NCBI GenBank assembly: GCA_030685235.1
Contig: MU839102.1
Coordinates: 310,001-374,000 of the forward strand
DNA: 64,000 nt
Direction: 5' to 3'
Origin: Copromyces sp. CBS 386.78
Lineage: Eukaryota > Ascomycota > Sordariomycetes > Sordariales > Sordariaceae
Shown here: in pieces, positions 47,968-59,784 of the stretch
Layout: every line of letters begins with the position of its first letter
Position numbering within the stretch: position 1 is the stretch's first letter
The notes under the pieces: generated by a model
Told to the model about the DNA's origin: nothing
Databases searched by the model: none
Seen by the model: the letters and a program-made list of their open reading frames with translations, nothing else
Made by a program: the position numbers and the translations under genes

Positions 47968-50900
47968 TTTATAATAATAGGGGGCGCTAATAATTCTTAA
48001 ATATAAAAAATTAGGTTTACGGTTAATTTATACTTCGTATAGCGTTTTATCTATTATTCGGCTAAGGCACCGGTTTTTAAAGTAGACGATTATTTGGAGG
48101 ACGATCGGCCAAAAGCGGCAATTAAAATTACTATCGAATAAAATAGTAGTAAAACGTTCTTATAAAATTCTATTAAATCATTCTAAAATACCATTCTATT
48201 CGTATTAATTAACTATAGAATATATTAATATAATAAAGTAGTTTTAATACTATAATTAGAATTTCTTATTAGTATTTTCGCCGGCCTAATTAAAATAAAA
48301 GTAATATACGGGTTATTCTAGCCTATTAAATTCGTAGAATTATTTAGTAACGATTTAAAGGAATTCGTCCTTAATTTTAATAGCGTAAACCTAAATATAT
48401 TAAATAAAATCGTTAATAATTATTATTTAATAGTATTATCTTTATAGACCCTTAAAGCGGAACGGGCTATACGTATTTATATAAATATATTTAAAAGGAC
48501 GTATCCCTTTGCGTACTAAACCTTTATAGGGAACCTATTTAAAACGGTTAAATATATATTTATTATAAAAATAAGAATTAGGGACGGAATAAATACCGGT
48601 AAATATTTTTTAGAGGGAAGTAATATTCCCTTTATTAAAATAGGCGAATTAATTGTACTAAATTTTCAATCGTTTACGTTCGACAGTATAAATAGTAAGA
48701 GCGAAATAGTATTTAAAAATATTAATTAATTAATTTAAAATATAAATTCTATTAAATTCGAAGCTTTCAAAACGGATTTTATAATTAGAAATACCTATAG
48801 CGACGCCGTTTCCGAACGCTACAACAAAGCCCAAACAATCGAATTAGGAAATAAAAACGAAATTATATATTATTTTAAAAGAGTAATAAACTTATAAAAA
48901 TATAAAAAATAATTTACCTTCGGAAATAATTAAAAATTAATAAGTATTAGTTACCTTTAAAGTAATTTCTACATTATTTATTCCTATAATTAGGGGTCCA
49001 ATATAGGGGCGTAAATTCCGAAAACCGGTTTTAATATAGAATAAATAATTTATAGCTCCAAAATCGAAAATAATAATATATTTAAAATTTTATAAATAAG
49101 TATGGCGGGAGTCTAAAGCGAATAAGGCGGTAATACGCTTTACGAATTTAGAGCTAAATAATAGAATAATAATAAGGAAAGGAAATTAAAAAAAAAAAAT
49201 ATTAATAGACGGCGGGGGGATAATATAAGAAGAATCCTATATTATTTTCTATTATAAGGGTAATAGGATAGCCAAATAGACGAATAGCGGATTAATTATA
49301 ATAGGGCTAAATATTGCAAGGCCTACAAGTTTTAAAGAAATAATAATAAATTATAAGCCAATAGTATCTTAATTAATATAGGAGTATTTATTAAAGTAAT
49401 AATCTTTATACTTATTATCGGACTAATTTCCTTTTAAACTTACAATAAATAAGGTAATTTAGGAGGGTTGAAATTTAATAGTATCGTTAGAAGCCGAATT
49501 TTAACTTTTACCGTACTTTTCGGAATATTATTTACTATAACGAACGTTACTATAGTTTAATATTTTATATATTAAGTAAAGTACTTAAAGGCGTTTACTA
49601 TTACTTTATAATTTCTTATTATTAGATTTAGGTTTAAATAGGAAAAGTATAAGGTTTTAAGCAATATAAACGGCTATAGCGACTTCCGAATTAAATTTAA
49701 ACTTATTCGTTAACCATTCTTTATATTAATTAATTAATCCCTCTTTATATTCGGCGTCCTTCTTAGCCCGGTCTAAAGTAATAATATATTAAATAATAAT
49801 TCCTTAATCGTTCCTTTCGGAGAAAAGAATATACTCTTAAATAAACTTAAATATAAAATTATTATAATTTAAGCTTAAACCGATAAAAAAGTAATTAATT
49901 AATTGGGCCGTTTAAATTTCGGCGTATTTAGAGTTTATTTCGGCGAGCTCGTCTTAGATAATTTAAAATTAGTTAGTGAATTTAATAATATTAGAATATT
50001 TAAAAAGTATAGTTTCGCAAAATTATTTTAAGGTTTTACAATAGCCGGTAATATTTTTAGGGCGATAATATATATAGGCCTATTCAAAAGCCTTATAAAT
50101 AGTGGATAAATTATAATAATAGAATTTATTTTAAATATAGAGTGAGAATTTACTTACGAATAATATTAATATTTACCATTATTCCGTATCCTAATCTTCG
50201 CGCCTTTCGACGTTTTTATATTCGGGAAGGCTAGAGCGGTAAAGTAGGGGATTTACAAATTAATAAATATCGAATTGCGAACGGGACGAAATATAAGTAA
50301 TAATAGCGCGGCGTTATACAGTATAATTCTTTCTACTACTTTCGAAGACGGGGACGGCAATAAATTCGGCGAAATCTTTATTAAGTATAATTACAATTTA
50401 ATTACTTGGCGGAATTGGGTATTAGAACGTAATTAAATCAATTTAACGGAGGGAATAATAGTAGTAAAATTCTAAAGGTTTATCGAACTAAGGGGAGAGA
50501 AAGATATTAGGCTTTTAGTAAGGCCTAAAAGAGTAGAAATAAAAGCGGGGGGTAAATATATTGAAAAAAAGGAATTTTAAAAAGATTTATAGAAGGTTTA
50601 TAATACAGTAATAATCTCTTTTAATAAGTAAACAAAGTCGCAGCGGAAGTAACAACGGGCAGTAAGAATTCTTATAGGGCATAACCGGAGGTTATAGTAA
50701 TATACCTTTTAAATTTATTAAGAAACTCTCGCGAAATAATTACGCCGAACCGTAAATAAAGTAAATACCCGACCTATCGTTAAATATTTAATAAGCTACG
50801 ATAAGGTTACAGTAAATACTATCGCCGGCGAAATAGCGAAAATAACGGGGTACGGGAAATTATACGGCGGCGATATAAGAGAATAAAAGAGCTGGCTAGG

Positions 50901-51304
50901 GCAATTAATAGATTTAAAAACATTATTTTACGCTTTCGTTAAATAATAATAAATATCGTTAATAAATCTATTAATTTTAGTATAAACGTAATCAAATATA
51001 ATAAATTTTAATAGGGTTATAAAAATCTAATATTTTTATAATATAGTAAATTTCGCGTCTCAGATTATTAAAATTTTAATTATATAGGGTACGTAGGGTA
51101 GTCCGTACGTAATATACATATTTATAATTAGCAGCGGTACTTACACTTTATAAAAAGCGTAAATCTTTTATAATACGAACTACAATATTATAATAAAAGA
51201 ATAACAGATAAATAAGAAAAATTTAGAAAAAGGAAAAGCGGGGGTAAATAGCAATTGTAAACTTAGCTATTTTCTTTTGTATTATCGTAACGCGCATAGC
51301 GTGT

Positions 51305-51318
51305 CCGGGCTTATAACC
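51305..51318 (-). other. primer-binding site for the initiator-tRNA anticodon arm
   Basis: Directly inside the 5' LTR, the + strand reads CCGGGCTTATAACC. With one RIP-type change (C to T) it equals CCGGGCTCATAACC, an initiator-tRNA-Met anticodon stem-loop containing the CAT anticodon. This is the half-tRNA priming known for Drosophila copia. The tRNA match is from memory of the conserved loop. Confidence 0.65.
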
Positions 51319-51506
51319 TATTAAACTATAACGAAGGAGGTAATTACGTAAGACGATAGAATAGTAGTAAAATATCTTAATTAATTAAAGAGAGAGAGTA
51401 AGAGAAGAAAAAAGGGAAGACTAAGTCCGACTTATATATAGGGTAGCCATATATAGATCGTATCTACTAATGCCAAGAATGCCAAGACATATGAATGGCT
51501 TCAACA
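51319..51506 (-). repeat. right (5') LTR of the copia element
   Basis: 188 bp, equal in length to the left LTR. Its inner end is mutated (TATTAAAC in place of TGTTGAAC), while the outer end (ATGAATGGCTTCAACA) is unmutated. All differences seen between the two LTRs are G/A or C/T, the RIP direction. Confidence 0.9.
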
Positions 51507-51548
51507 AGAGGGAAATTGAGGCTTTGATTATTTTTACTAGGGAAAAGG
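51507..51548 (+). pseudogene. protein kinase fragment, 3' part
   Basis: After the duplicated AGAGG, the sequence continues the kinase reading as EIEALIIFTREK and then meets GTATGTG, a good splice donor. The next exon cannot be found: the following 200 bases do not encode kinase motifs. Together with 44579-44832 it shows that the copia element landed inside a kinase coding exon. Confidence 0.65.
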
Positions 51549-51767
51549 TATGTGTGATCGACTCTTTCTTTTCTCTTTTCTATTTCTTTTACCCTTTCTT
51601 GCAGCTTTTCATCTTTTTATTACCACTTTCTACAAACGTCCTCCCGGCCATAGAAGAGGGACATTTCGTGGTTCGAGGAAAGTTGAAAAGATCCAGATTA
51701 ATTTGTCTAAAACGATTTGAGTTGATCCGCGAACATCACTTGTTAAAACCCCCCATCTCTCACAACC

Positions 51768-52588
51768 ATGGGCACATCCTGGCGTCTGACTTCTTCGCAA
51801 TCGCCGTCATCGAACAAGACAAGAGGCCCATCAAGGCCAAGAACTTCCAACCCAGCCTTCTCTCAAGTAATCGCCCTCAACGGTGTTTTCCCCGGCGGCG
51901 ACGGCGGCGGCGGTAACAAGGTAGAGATCTACTGCATGGTATGCTGGACCAAATTCAACCGTTCGAGTCTCTTCCAGCACCTTGCGGGGCCAGGGCATAC
52001 GGTAAATCGGTAATGCACCCGACAGACACAGACAAGTCGGCAGATTATACACAACCGGTCAAGGATCGAATCAGGACCAAAAAGCTAGAGCGACAGACGA
52101 GGCAGGAGAAAAGAGACTCGACCGTGGAAAACTTTTCTGCAGAAGGAAAAGAAGAAGAATAGGAAAAAGAAGAAAAAAAACAAGCCACAGCACCAAGCCG
52201 AAGGCGAAGGGGAACAGGACCTGAAGGCGATCGTAAACTTCATCCGACAGCAAGAGCAGGAACGGGAACAAGAACGAAAGCGGACAGTACCGCAAAGCAA
52301 AGAACAGGAAAAAGGGCACAAACGGCTGCTTAGGAGTTGCAATATCTCAGAAAACTTTAAGAAGCCTGGAAGAAAGAAGAAGAGGAAAATGCACGAAATA
52401 AAGAAGAATACCAGTAGCGGAGGTTAAGAGCGCTTCGTGAGAACGAAGAGGAACGATGGCGGTTAATCAAACTGCTTCATTTGGACCCTGATTATACCTG
52501 CATGTTTTGCCTTGGCGAGTTCGATAGCCGCGGTGAACTGTCGGTGCATTTGTGGGAGGAGGGTCATCGGATGAGGATTGGTGCTTGA
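51768..52588 (+). pseudogene. C2H2 zinc-finger gene, two fingers, integrity doubtful
   Basis: An ATG at 51768 in good context opens a frame with a finger, YCMVCWTKFNRSSLFQHLAGPGH (C-x2-C-x11-H-x5-H), up to about 52010. A Lys/Glu/Gln-rich middle follows in two different frames (about 52040-52160 and 52130-52430). A last frame from about 52425 encodes a second finger, CMFCLGEFDSRGELSVHLWEEGH (C-x2-C-x12-H-x5-H), and ends at a TGA at 52586-52588. One intron with a GTAA donor near 52004-52017 is plausible. For the later frame changes no good donor is visible, so one or two frameshifts are likely. Function not known. Confidence 0.4.
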
Positions 52589-53513
52589 TTAGGTGAGCCC
52601 GAGGGACGAGGACACAGAGTTGGCGAGGAGGGAAAGAGAAAATTGGCAGGCTAGAGTGGTGAAGGGGTCATAAATATTAACCAAACTTGTTACGGTCTGT
52701 ACATTACACACACATCCAACCGTCCTTTTCATGCCTTTAAGACGCATACTTTGGTTTTCTGTATGGAAGAATGCCCAAAAGACTCTGCCCAATACATTTC
52801 TCAAGTTTTGTGATCCTTATAGCCATTTTTCGACGGCCTTTCGTAGCCAAAGCAAAGCGTAGTGGACTGTCTATGCTCGGTTTATTTTTACGACCCCTTC
52901 GAGTCGTTAGAATGAAGTGGCTAGCCTAAATAAGAATTGGGCTGACAGGGGACAGCAAAGGCACTACTAGCCTTCAGCTTTCCCCTTGATCTCCTTTCGT
53001 AACAAGAGTGAACAACGGAAACGGACAATCCAGATCATATGTAATTTAGCACAAGTTCAGACAAACACTCAAGCTCTTCACCTAACGATTTCCTGGATCT
53101 TCTTTCATGCCTCCTAGCCCTACTATTTTCCCCAACTGCCTAAGTGAGCTGGTACGCTCCATTACTGGGAATCTGGGAACTGAGAAAACCGTTCAGCAAA
53201 AACAACCGTAATAGAACGGCGACATCCGTTGCCCTCAAAATAACCGTTCAGCTCAGAAAAACCGTTATAAGTAGAGTAGGCTCTCATTGGCCAAAAGAAA
53301 ACTGGAGCGCCATGTGCGATAGGCGGGAGCTAAAAGAGTTGAAGAAACTCCCCTTTTAGGAAGGGGCGATGGAAGAAAGATAGTTAGAAGGTATAATAAG
53401 AGAAAGAAGGAGAGAAAAAAGGATAACGTCAACCAAGGTTAGGGACTTTAAAATGCCCAAGTCCCATCGACTCCCCAACTCTCCCAACTTCATCCTTTTC
53501 ATCACCATCGACG

Positions 53514-53611
<98 letters not shown>

Positions 53612-53853
53612 AACGGCCATTATCAACGTCATCACCAGGTACGATTGCATCCTCATTTCAATTCGTTTACTAACTTCTATAGCGACGATAACGACGACGA
53701 CGACGATAACAATTGTGGTAGTTTGACTTGGATGGGCGACGAAAATTGGGTAATAAAGACTTAGGAAGGCAACGGTTTAAAAGGGAAGCGACGAACTAAA
53801 TATTAGAAGTACCGAGGGCTTGGTTACCTTACTCGTCCGGGCTCGAAACGTCT
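52589..53853. other. intergenic with (AAC)n microsatellite
   Basis: No gene supported. An uninterrupted AAC trinucleotide array runs about 53514-53610 (roughly 32 units). Read on either strand it gives poly-Asn, -Thr or -Leu frames that are not evidence of a gene. The rest is ordinary composition, leading to the hairpin at 53854. Confidence 0.6.
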
Positions 53854-53883
53854 CCAGACCCAATGCGCCAGCATTGGGTCTGG
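53854..53883. repeat. 30-bp perfect hairpin at the edge of RIP block 2
   Basis: CCAGACCCAATGC, a 4-base loop, then the exact complement. Two copies of the palindrome TTCGCGAA follow within 50 bp. The site lies about 60 bp left of where the AT-rich block begins. Confidence 0.85.
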
Positions 53884-53939
53884 TACATTAATTCGCGAAT
53901 GCACATTGATTCGCGAAAATTTAGGTACTTCCCCACCCA

Positions 53940-56229
53940 TACAAACTAGCGGTATAATTATATCACACTTTTTTTCACACTATCGCTATATATATACATA
54001 TAATATCCGCCAACCTAGTAAATATCCCTTTATTAGACTAGTAATTCAATAAAGCAGGGTTAATATTCCTATTAGGAATATTATCCAAGATTTCGATGAT
54101 TTTAATATCGCTACCTTCTAGTATAGTATTTTCTACTATAGAATTTAACTATATATTAGAGTCCTCCTATTCAATTGGATCCGAATCCTTCTTGTACTAA
54201 AGGCCCTATATCTATTCCTCCTATATTAGTTCTTAGGATGGTTCGCCCTTATCTTCTTCTACTTCTTCCTTAATAACCCGCTTTCTATTAGATAGGAATG
54301 TAGTAATAATTTTATATACGATAATCTATATAGGTTCGTTATAAATCTATAGCGTAATTGGCTTAAGCTTCTTATTAGGTGGTACCTAGTAGAGAAGGAG
54401 TATTATATTTGCTTCTAGTTTGCCTAGCCGTACCGCCTTTACTTTAATAGCCTCCTATTTTATTTCGAGATAGTACCCCCAATGTATTCGTCGTATAGCC
54501 TTATAGTTATTATATAGTTAATATTAATCTTTAATCTTATTTAGTATAAAATTAACTACTACGTTCTGCTTTACACGCAATTTACTAGCGAATTGTAATT
54601 TAACCCTCTTATTGCGAGCTTTATTCTCTTATTCGATTTTATACGTACTTATTTAGCGGCGGAAGGCGATGCGCTCTATATTAAAATTTCTTTTATACTA
54701 GCGCTACTTCTTTTTAGTATGTAATTCGACTTTTTAATACTTATTTGCAATTATATATAATCGACTATTATTAACTTTAATAGGACTAGCGCAGGCAACG
54801 AAGCGGTTAATTAAGCGGTTCTCTTTCTATATTACCTCTTCCAATTACTTCCTCTTCTGATACCGCTATAACTTAATAATTATAACCCCTATTAAGGCGA
54901 TAGCCTTTATAGCTTTATTTTGTTTAAATATTATGTATTTCGTAATAGGATTGAGAAGGGTCTATTATATTATTAATTTTAATAACCTTCGTTGAACGTA
55001 TATATTATAACTTGAAATTGTAGCTATATTAAGCAGTAGAATAATAATTATTACTTAGTCTTTTTAAGTACGAAGTGCCTTAAGGGGTATTATTAAATTA
55101 TACCTTACTATTTTATTAAGTTTGTTAATATTAAATTCTTTAAGCTGTTAACGTAGTAGGGGATTTATAGTTACTTTCTTCTCCTTCTTTTACGTACGAA
55201 ATACCCTTCGATTGTTTATAATTAGCTCTAATTCGAACTAACCTTCGTTATTTTCAATTGTAATATATCCTTTCTTTCTTTTTAAAATAGCGGGATCGGT
55301 TATTAACGTAAGGGGGTTTTATAAAGTATTAAGTATAATAAATAGTTTAAAGGGATAAAAACTAATCTTTGCCTATATTAATTTAATAGTAAATTTTTTA
55401 AAAAATTATCGTTTAATAGTAAATAAACTATTAAGGAAAGTAAGTTTTATATATTCTATATTACTATATATAATTTTATAAATAATATCCTTTTAATAAT
55501 AATTCTTATAGATTTAAAATACTTTAACGTCTAACAGTTAAAGGATATAGTATAAAGTCTTAGTACGATAGGGTGGGAAACACCTCAATATACGAGGTAG
55601 GTCTATTCTTACTAAAAGACTTTAGCCTAACCGGTTAGAAATATCACGGTGCAAAGGCACAAGGTAGGTAAGAATATACGTAATTGCACGAAGGAGTAAG
55701 AGGAAAGGTTCAAAGGTGCAATCCCAGACTAGTCTTTATAGAGGCCAATCTAGGAGATTAGCTCTATAGCAATCTCATAAGTACTACAAAATTAGTACGA
55801 CCTATATAGCGATAATAATAATAAAGCCATCGTAGCCTTCTACAAAGGCCGTAATAGCCTCATACTATACTCGGAGCTATAGCCTAATCCCTAGCTCCGA
55901 TAATTATTAACCGCATACTTCTAAATTATTATAAAGCTAACCCTATAATATTACCCCGGACTAAAAGAAGCCGTATAACTAATTAACAATATATAAAACG
56001 ATCGAAATGCCTATTAATCGTTTAATTTACTTTGTAAAAGCCTCTATAGCCGCTACTACTCTACGCGGCGACTTCCTCAATCTTCCGTACCCCGTATCTC
56101 CTATTAGTACCGGCTAATCCGCTCCTACCTCTATTAATAGCAGTTCCGGCTAGTCCGCTTCTAACTACCGGCCTATTACTACTTTACGCCACTTTTCTAC
56201 AACGATCTAATCTAGCGGCGCCGGCTCGT
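53940..56229. mobile_element. RIP-mutated AT-rich DNA, unassigned
   Basis: TA-rich, CA/TG-poor and full of stops. Conceptual reading on the - strand near 54200-54800 gives a basic, helical sequence I could not place. At about 55565-55870 there is a less mutated patch with a small hairpin (ACCTC...GAGGT) that could be LTR or unique DNA. No boundary repeats were found. Confidence 0.45.
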
Positions 56230-58085
56230 CTAAATAACTTTTATAGAACTTCCGTACCGCTTCTAAATATATTATAACGTTAGCCCGTTTCTACTAATTT
56301 AATACGTATAGTAATACTTATAGGACATAATACTCCTATTATCTATTCTTTAAATTCTATTTACAACCGCCTATATTATTCAAATCCTATTTAATAAAAT
56401 CTTTCCCATTATCCGTCTACTTTATAATCTTCTTTTAATTTACTCTTATATCCCCTTTAATACGTCTTTCTTAAAGCTTTACTTTATTAACGTAAAATAT
56501 AAAATTATACTTTATATTAATTAGAAATCGAAGAATAACCGTATAGCTACTAGCTTTTAGGATTTCGAATAGCCCTTCCCAAAGCGGAATCAATTTAATA
56601 TATAGTCTTCCAATTTCAAAGTTCTCTATACTTAATAAGACTTTATCCCCGACTTTATATTACGGAGCGTCTAATTTCCTTTTATTAACATTATCCTCGT
56701 ACCGCCTTTACGCTTCCTTTACTTTAGTCGTTACGTAATCTAAAACTATTTTAAACCGGTTAACAATTTTAATAACTTTAAAATATTTATCCTATTAAAT
56801 CTTTAATATTTCGGGGGGGTACGGCGTAGCGGGCTCGACCCCTATTCGGGGATAGAATCTATAATTAGTAAAAAATAATAAAATTTCCATCGTCTTTAAA
56901 ATTAAATTATTAGTAATAAATTCTATTATTAATAACTAATCGACCTAATCGTTTTATATTTAATTAATAAAGGTTTATAAATATTTTTCTATTTCCGCGT
57001 TAATACATTCCGTTTACCCGTTCGTAATTAAGTAAAAAGTAGAGGAAGGTATAAAATTAATTTCTAACTTCGTTAATAACGTTTTCTAAAATTACAAAAT
57101 AAATTAGGAACTTCAATTAAATATAATAGTATTAAGTAAATTATAAATATTATAAACCCATTCTATAAAGCAATCTGCCAATTTTTCCGCAATTAACCTT
57201 ACTATAAGGATAAAATACCATATCTTTATTAACTTATTAACAACTACCGCGACGTATTGGAACACCTATTTACAGCGTTTGTAAGGTATTAATAGTATAA
57301 TATAATCGATAGAAATATCCTTCTATAAAGCGAAAAGTACTAGTAAAGGCTTTAAAAACCCGTATAGCGCGTATTATAACGGTTTTGTCTTTATATATAT
57401 TAAGCAAGTTTTATAATAGGTTTTTATTATATTGTATATCCCTAATTAAAAGAAAAATTAAAAAAGAAGGCTATAAATTTTTTCCCTCTTTAAGTACCCC
57501 GCTTTTAACGTATTATAAGCGTAATAAATTAGTTAATAATAGACTTTAATATTTCTAGGGTTAAGGAGAACTAAACCGTAGTAATAGATCCGGCCTTATA
57601 TAATACAGTATTCTACGAACGAAAGTTTCTTAAAATTCCTTTTAATTTCCCTTAATTATACTTTCCTTACTAAGTCCGTTAAATAGGCGAATACATTTTA
57701 GAAAAGGGTTAATTTCTTATAAGTCTCCGTTATTAAATCGTTTACTAATGTTTCGTCTATAGTTTCTAAATTATAAAGGTAAACTATCCTAACGAAAATT
57801 TCCGGGTCCCTTTTATTTTCTAAAATATAAGAACTATTAATGAAAATATCCTTTTCTAATAAAACTTTATTTTTTATTAGGAGGCGTTTATCGCCTTCGT
57901 ATTTCGGGATATCTTCCGGTTTACAATTTAATATATTAGGGCGGATTTATAGCGAACCCAATCGGTATTAAATAATAAAATTAAAGCGGAAGAGAAATTA
58001 TAACTACCTTATATACCGTAATATTAATTATTTATTAACTATAAATAATTTCAATCCTTTATAATCTATTAAGACTTCGAACGGC
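56230..58085 (-). pseudogene. gypsy-type pol relic: RNase H, integrase, C-terminal domain
   Basis: Reading the - strand through stops gives gypsy pol in order. First are RNase H (PFEVLIDYKGLKLFIVNK at about 58030-58083) and SALILL/RFNFII-type segments, then EDIPKYEGDKRLLIKNKVL. The integrase core follows (KDISIDYIILLIPYKRCK near 57290-57350, then VVVNKLIKIWYF and LIAEKLADCFIEWVYN). A KVGDKVLLSIENF block (about 56630-56670) and a chromodomain-like end come last. The upstream reverse transcriptase is missing: the relic stops at about 58085, where the LTR-like sequence of another element starts. Truncated by a later insertion and RIPed. Confidence 0.65.
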
Positions 58086-59398
58086 TATTATTATCACAGG
58101 ATTACCTGTGATGGCACCACTGGGTACTGCGTACACGACTAGGCATAGCCAGTCATCCCCATTGGCCATTGGCCAATAGGATTGCACGCATGCACTAGTG
58201 GGCCTCGGTCCTGGATTTAAGGTACGGCATAGCCTGCCCTATATCTAGACCGCACTCCTCCCTCCTCCTTCTTTCCTTCCTCGTACAACTACGTATATCT
58301 AATTATACCCCTAACGGTATTATCCCTATAATAATTAATTATACCTTACTATTACGCTGCGCGTATACACTTTAAAATAAGTTTATCGCCGCCGCCGTCG
58401 TAAGTATTTCCGACGAGCCTGCGATTTCGTTATACCGCGACCAAGATTAAAATCCGTCGTACGACGACTATACCTCTCTTTTGTCGCATTATAATTATAC
58501 TTCTTTTTCGTCGTTATAAGGTAGTTAACGGATACTATTTACGTTATAAGGTAGCAAGTATTAATTAGAACAATTATAATTATTTAAATAGCGGCCCTTA
58601 TTACTAATTTCGATATTACTATTTCTACAATTAACGCTATCGTCGGCTTTAAATACGAATAATTCTTTAAAAACGTTACGGAAACCCTTAATAGTGCCGC
58701 TCTCTAGTACTTAGGTAATCTAATCGTAAAGGAAATCCTTAATACCGCTTCTAAACTTACCTAATACATTGCTTTTCCCTACGTTATTATTACTTTCGCC
58801 TAATTAATCTATTCGGACTTAGTTTAAGCTAATACATTCGCTAGCGCCACTTAAAATTCCTTCGAGGCCGCCTATTAGTAAATTACTAATTAAGAAAATA
58901 TTATTATTAATTTTTAATAAGAATTCGCCAACTTTTAATAGGAGGCCTAGCAACTCTATAATAACCTTATTACAATTAACAAAACTAATATTAAGTTTAA
59001 AAAGATTGCCAAAACCTAAATTAGGGCCTTTAAGAAGGCCGTTTACAATAAAGTTACTATACCCGCCTCTATCCCCACCTTTAATTCTAACAACGAAATT
59101 ACTATAGCTACTTCGAAAACCCGTACGAATAAAAACCCCGCTATTTATACTAATAAGGATACTTCTACCATTAAATATATTAAAGCTTTTTAGAATTAGC
59201 GTAATAAAATTTAGCTATACTAGTTCTAAAATACTTAATAATTCGATTAAAATAAATATTATAAATTCGTATAGATCCTTTCGTATTTTGGAAATAACGT
59301 TTTTAAAATTTTATCGCTTTATATAATATTTATTATTAAAGAAGAGGACCTAATTAAATAGAAGTAAAAAAATACGGAGGCCTTCTTCATTTATTTTA
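58086..59398 (+). mobile_element. gypsy-type element, LTR-like and gag 5' part (RIPed)
   Basis: From about 58086 a less mutated 200-bp patch starts with the palindrome TCACAGG-ATTA-CCTGTGA and a TGTGATGG start, as expected for an LTR. RIPed sequence follows. Conceptual reading on + from about 58560 gives a helical, coiled-coil gag-like protein. The element is interrupted by the MULE at 59399 and resumes at 62883. LTR ends and primer site were not resolved. Assignment to gypsy rests on gag character and is tentative. Confidence 0.45.
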
Positions 59399-59484
59399 GA
59401 GCGACTCTACTCGCACGTTGATGAAACTCTATTCGCACGTGGATCCACTTTTCCTCTCACACATATCCCTAACCCTGGCGCGGC
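59399..59484. repeat. left terminal inverted repeat of the MULE
   Basis: Outer 54 bp are identical to the complement of 62821-62874; the next about 32 bp match with a few changes and one indel. Contains CCCTAACCCT at 59467-59476. Confidence 0.9.
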
Positions 59485-59784
59485 CACAGATGTCACATGT
59501 ATTCTTTCGAAAATTTCGCCTAGAAATCTGGGCATTACCATTCTTTCATGCGTGACATCAGACCGCAGTGCCCAGACCAGATGTGCGCCCTCATGAAATT
59601 TTTACAGCACACTTTACAGGGCACATTACAGGGCACTTAGCGGTACGGTCGCATATCGCACGGTCGCACATCGCTCAATTGAGCGATTAATCAATCGCAC
59701 TCAATCTACATTAATCCATACAATAATAATCTATCTGAAATCTATCGTATAATCGCTCAGTCTCCTGCCAGAAGGCTCCCAGAG

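Larger units (their letters stand above)
44833..51506 (-). mobile_element. Ty1/copia LTR retrotransposon, complete but RIP-killed
   Basis: The element is 6674 bp with 188-bp LTRs (44833-45020 and 51319-51506), TG/CA ends and an exact 5-bp target duplication AGAGG (44828-44832 and 51507-51511). It is oriented leftward. Near the left end the - strand shows RNase H remnants RTKYINIQY (about 45790-45835) and YVPTKEEVANIFTKA (about 45705-45765). The reverse transcriptase active site reads YVNN at 46603-46614. An integrase tail frame (SKLLGYEGSTNYI-type) is at 47521-47967, and gag should lie to the right of about 49800. Domain order RT after integrase defines copia. Stops occur throughout and the composition is strongly RIPed, so it cannot be autonomous. 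Confidence 0.88.

Noticed and set aside
53453..53764. Poly-Asn (or poly-Leu/Val on the other strand) protein
   Set aside because: Produced by an AAC microsatellite; no conserved flanks.
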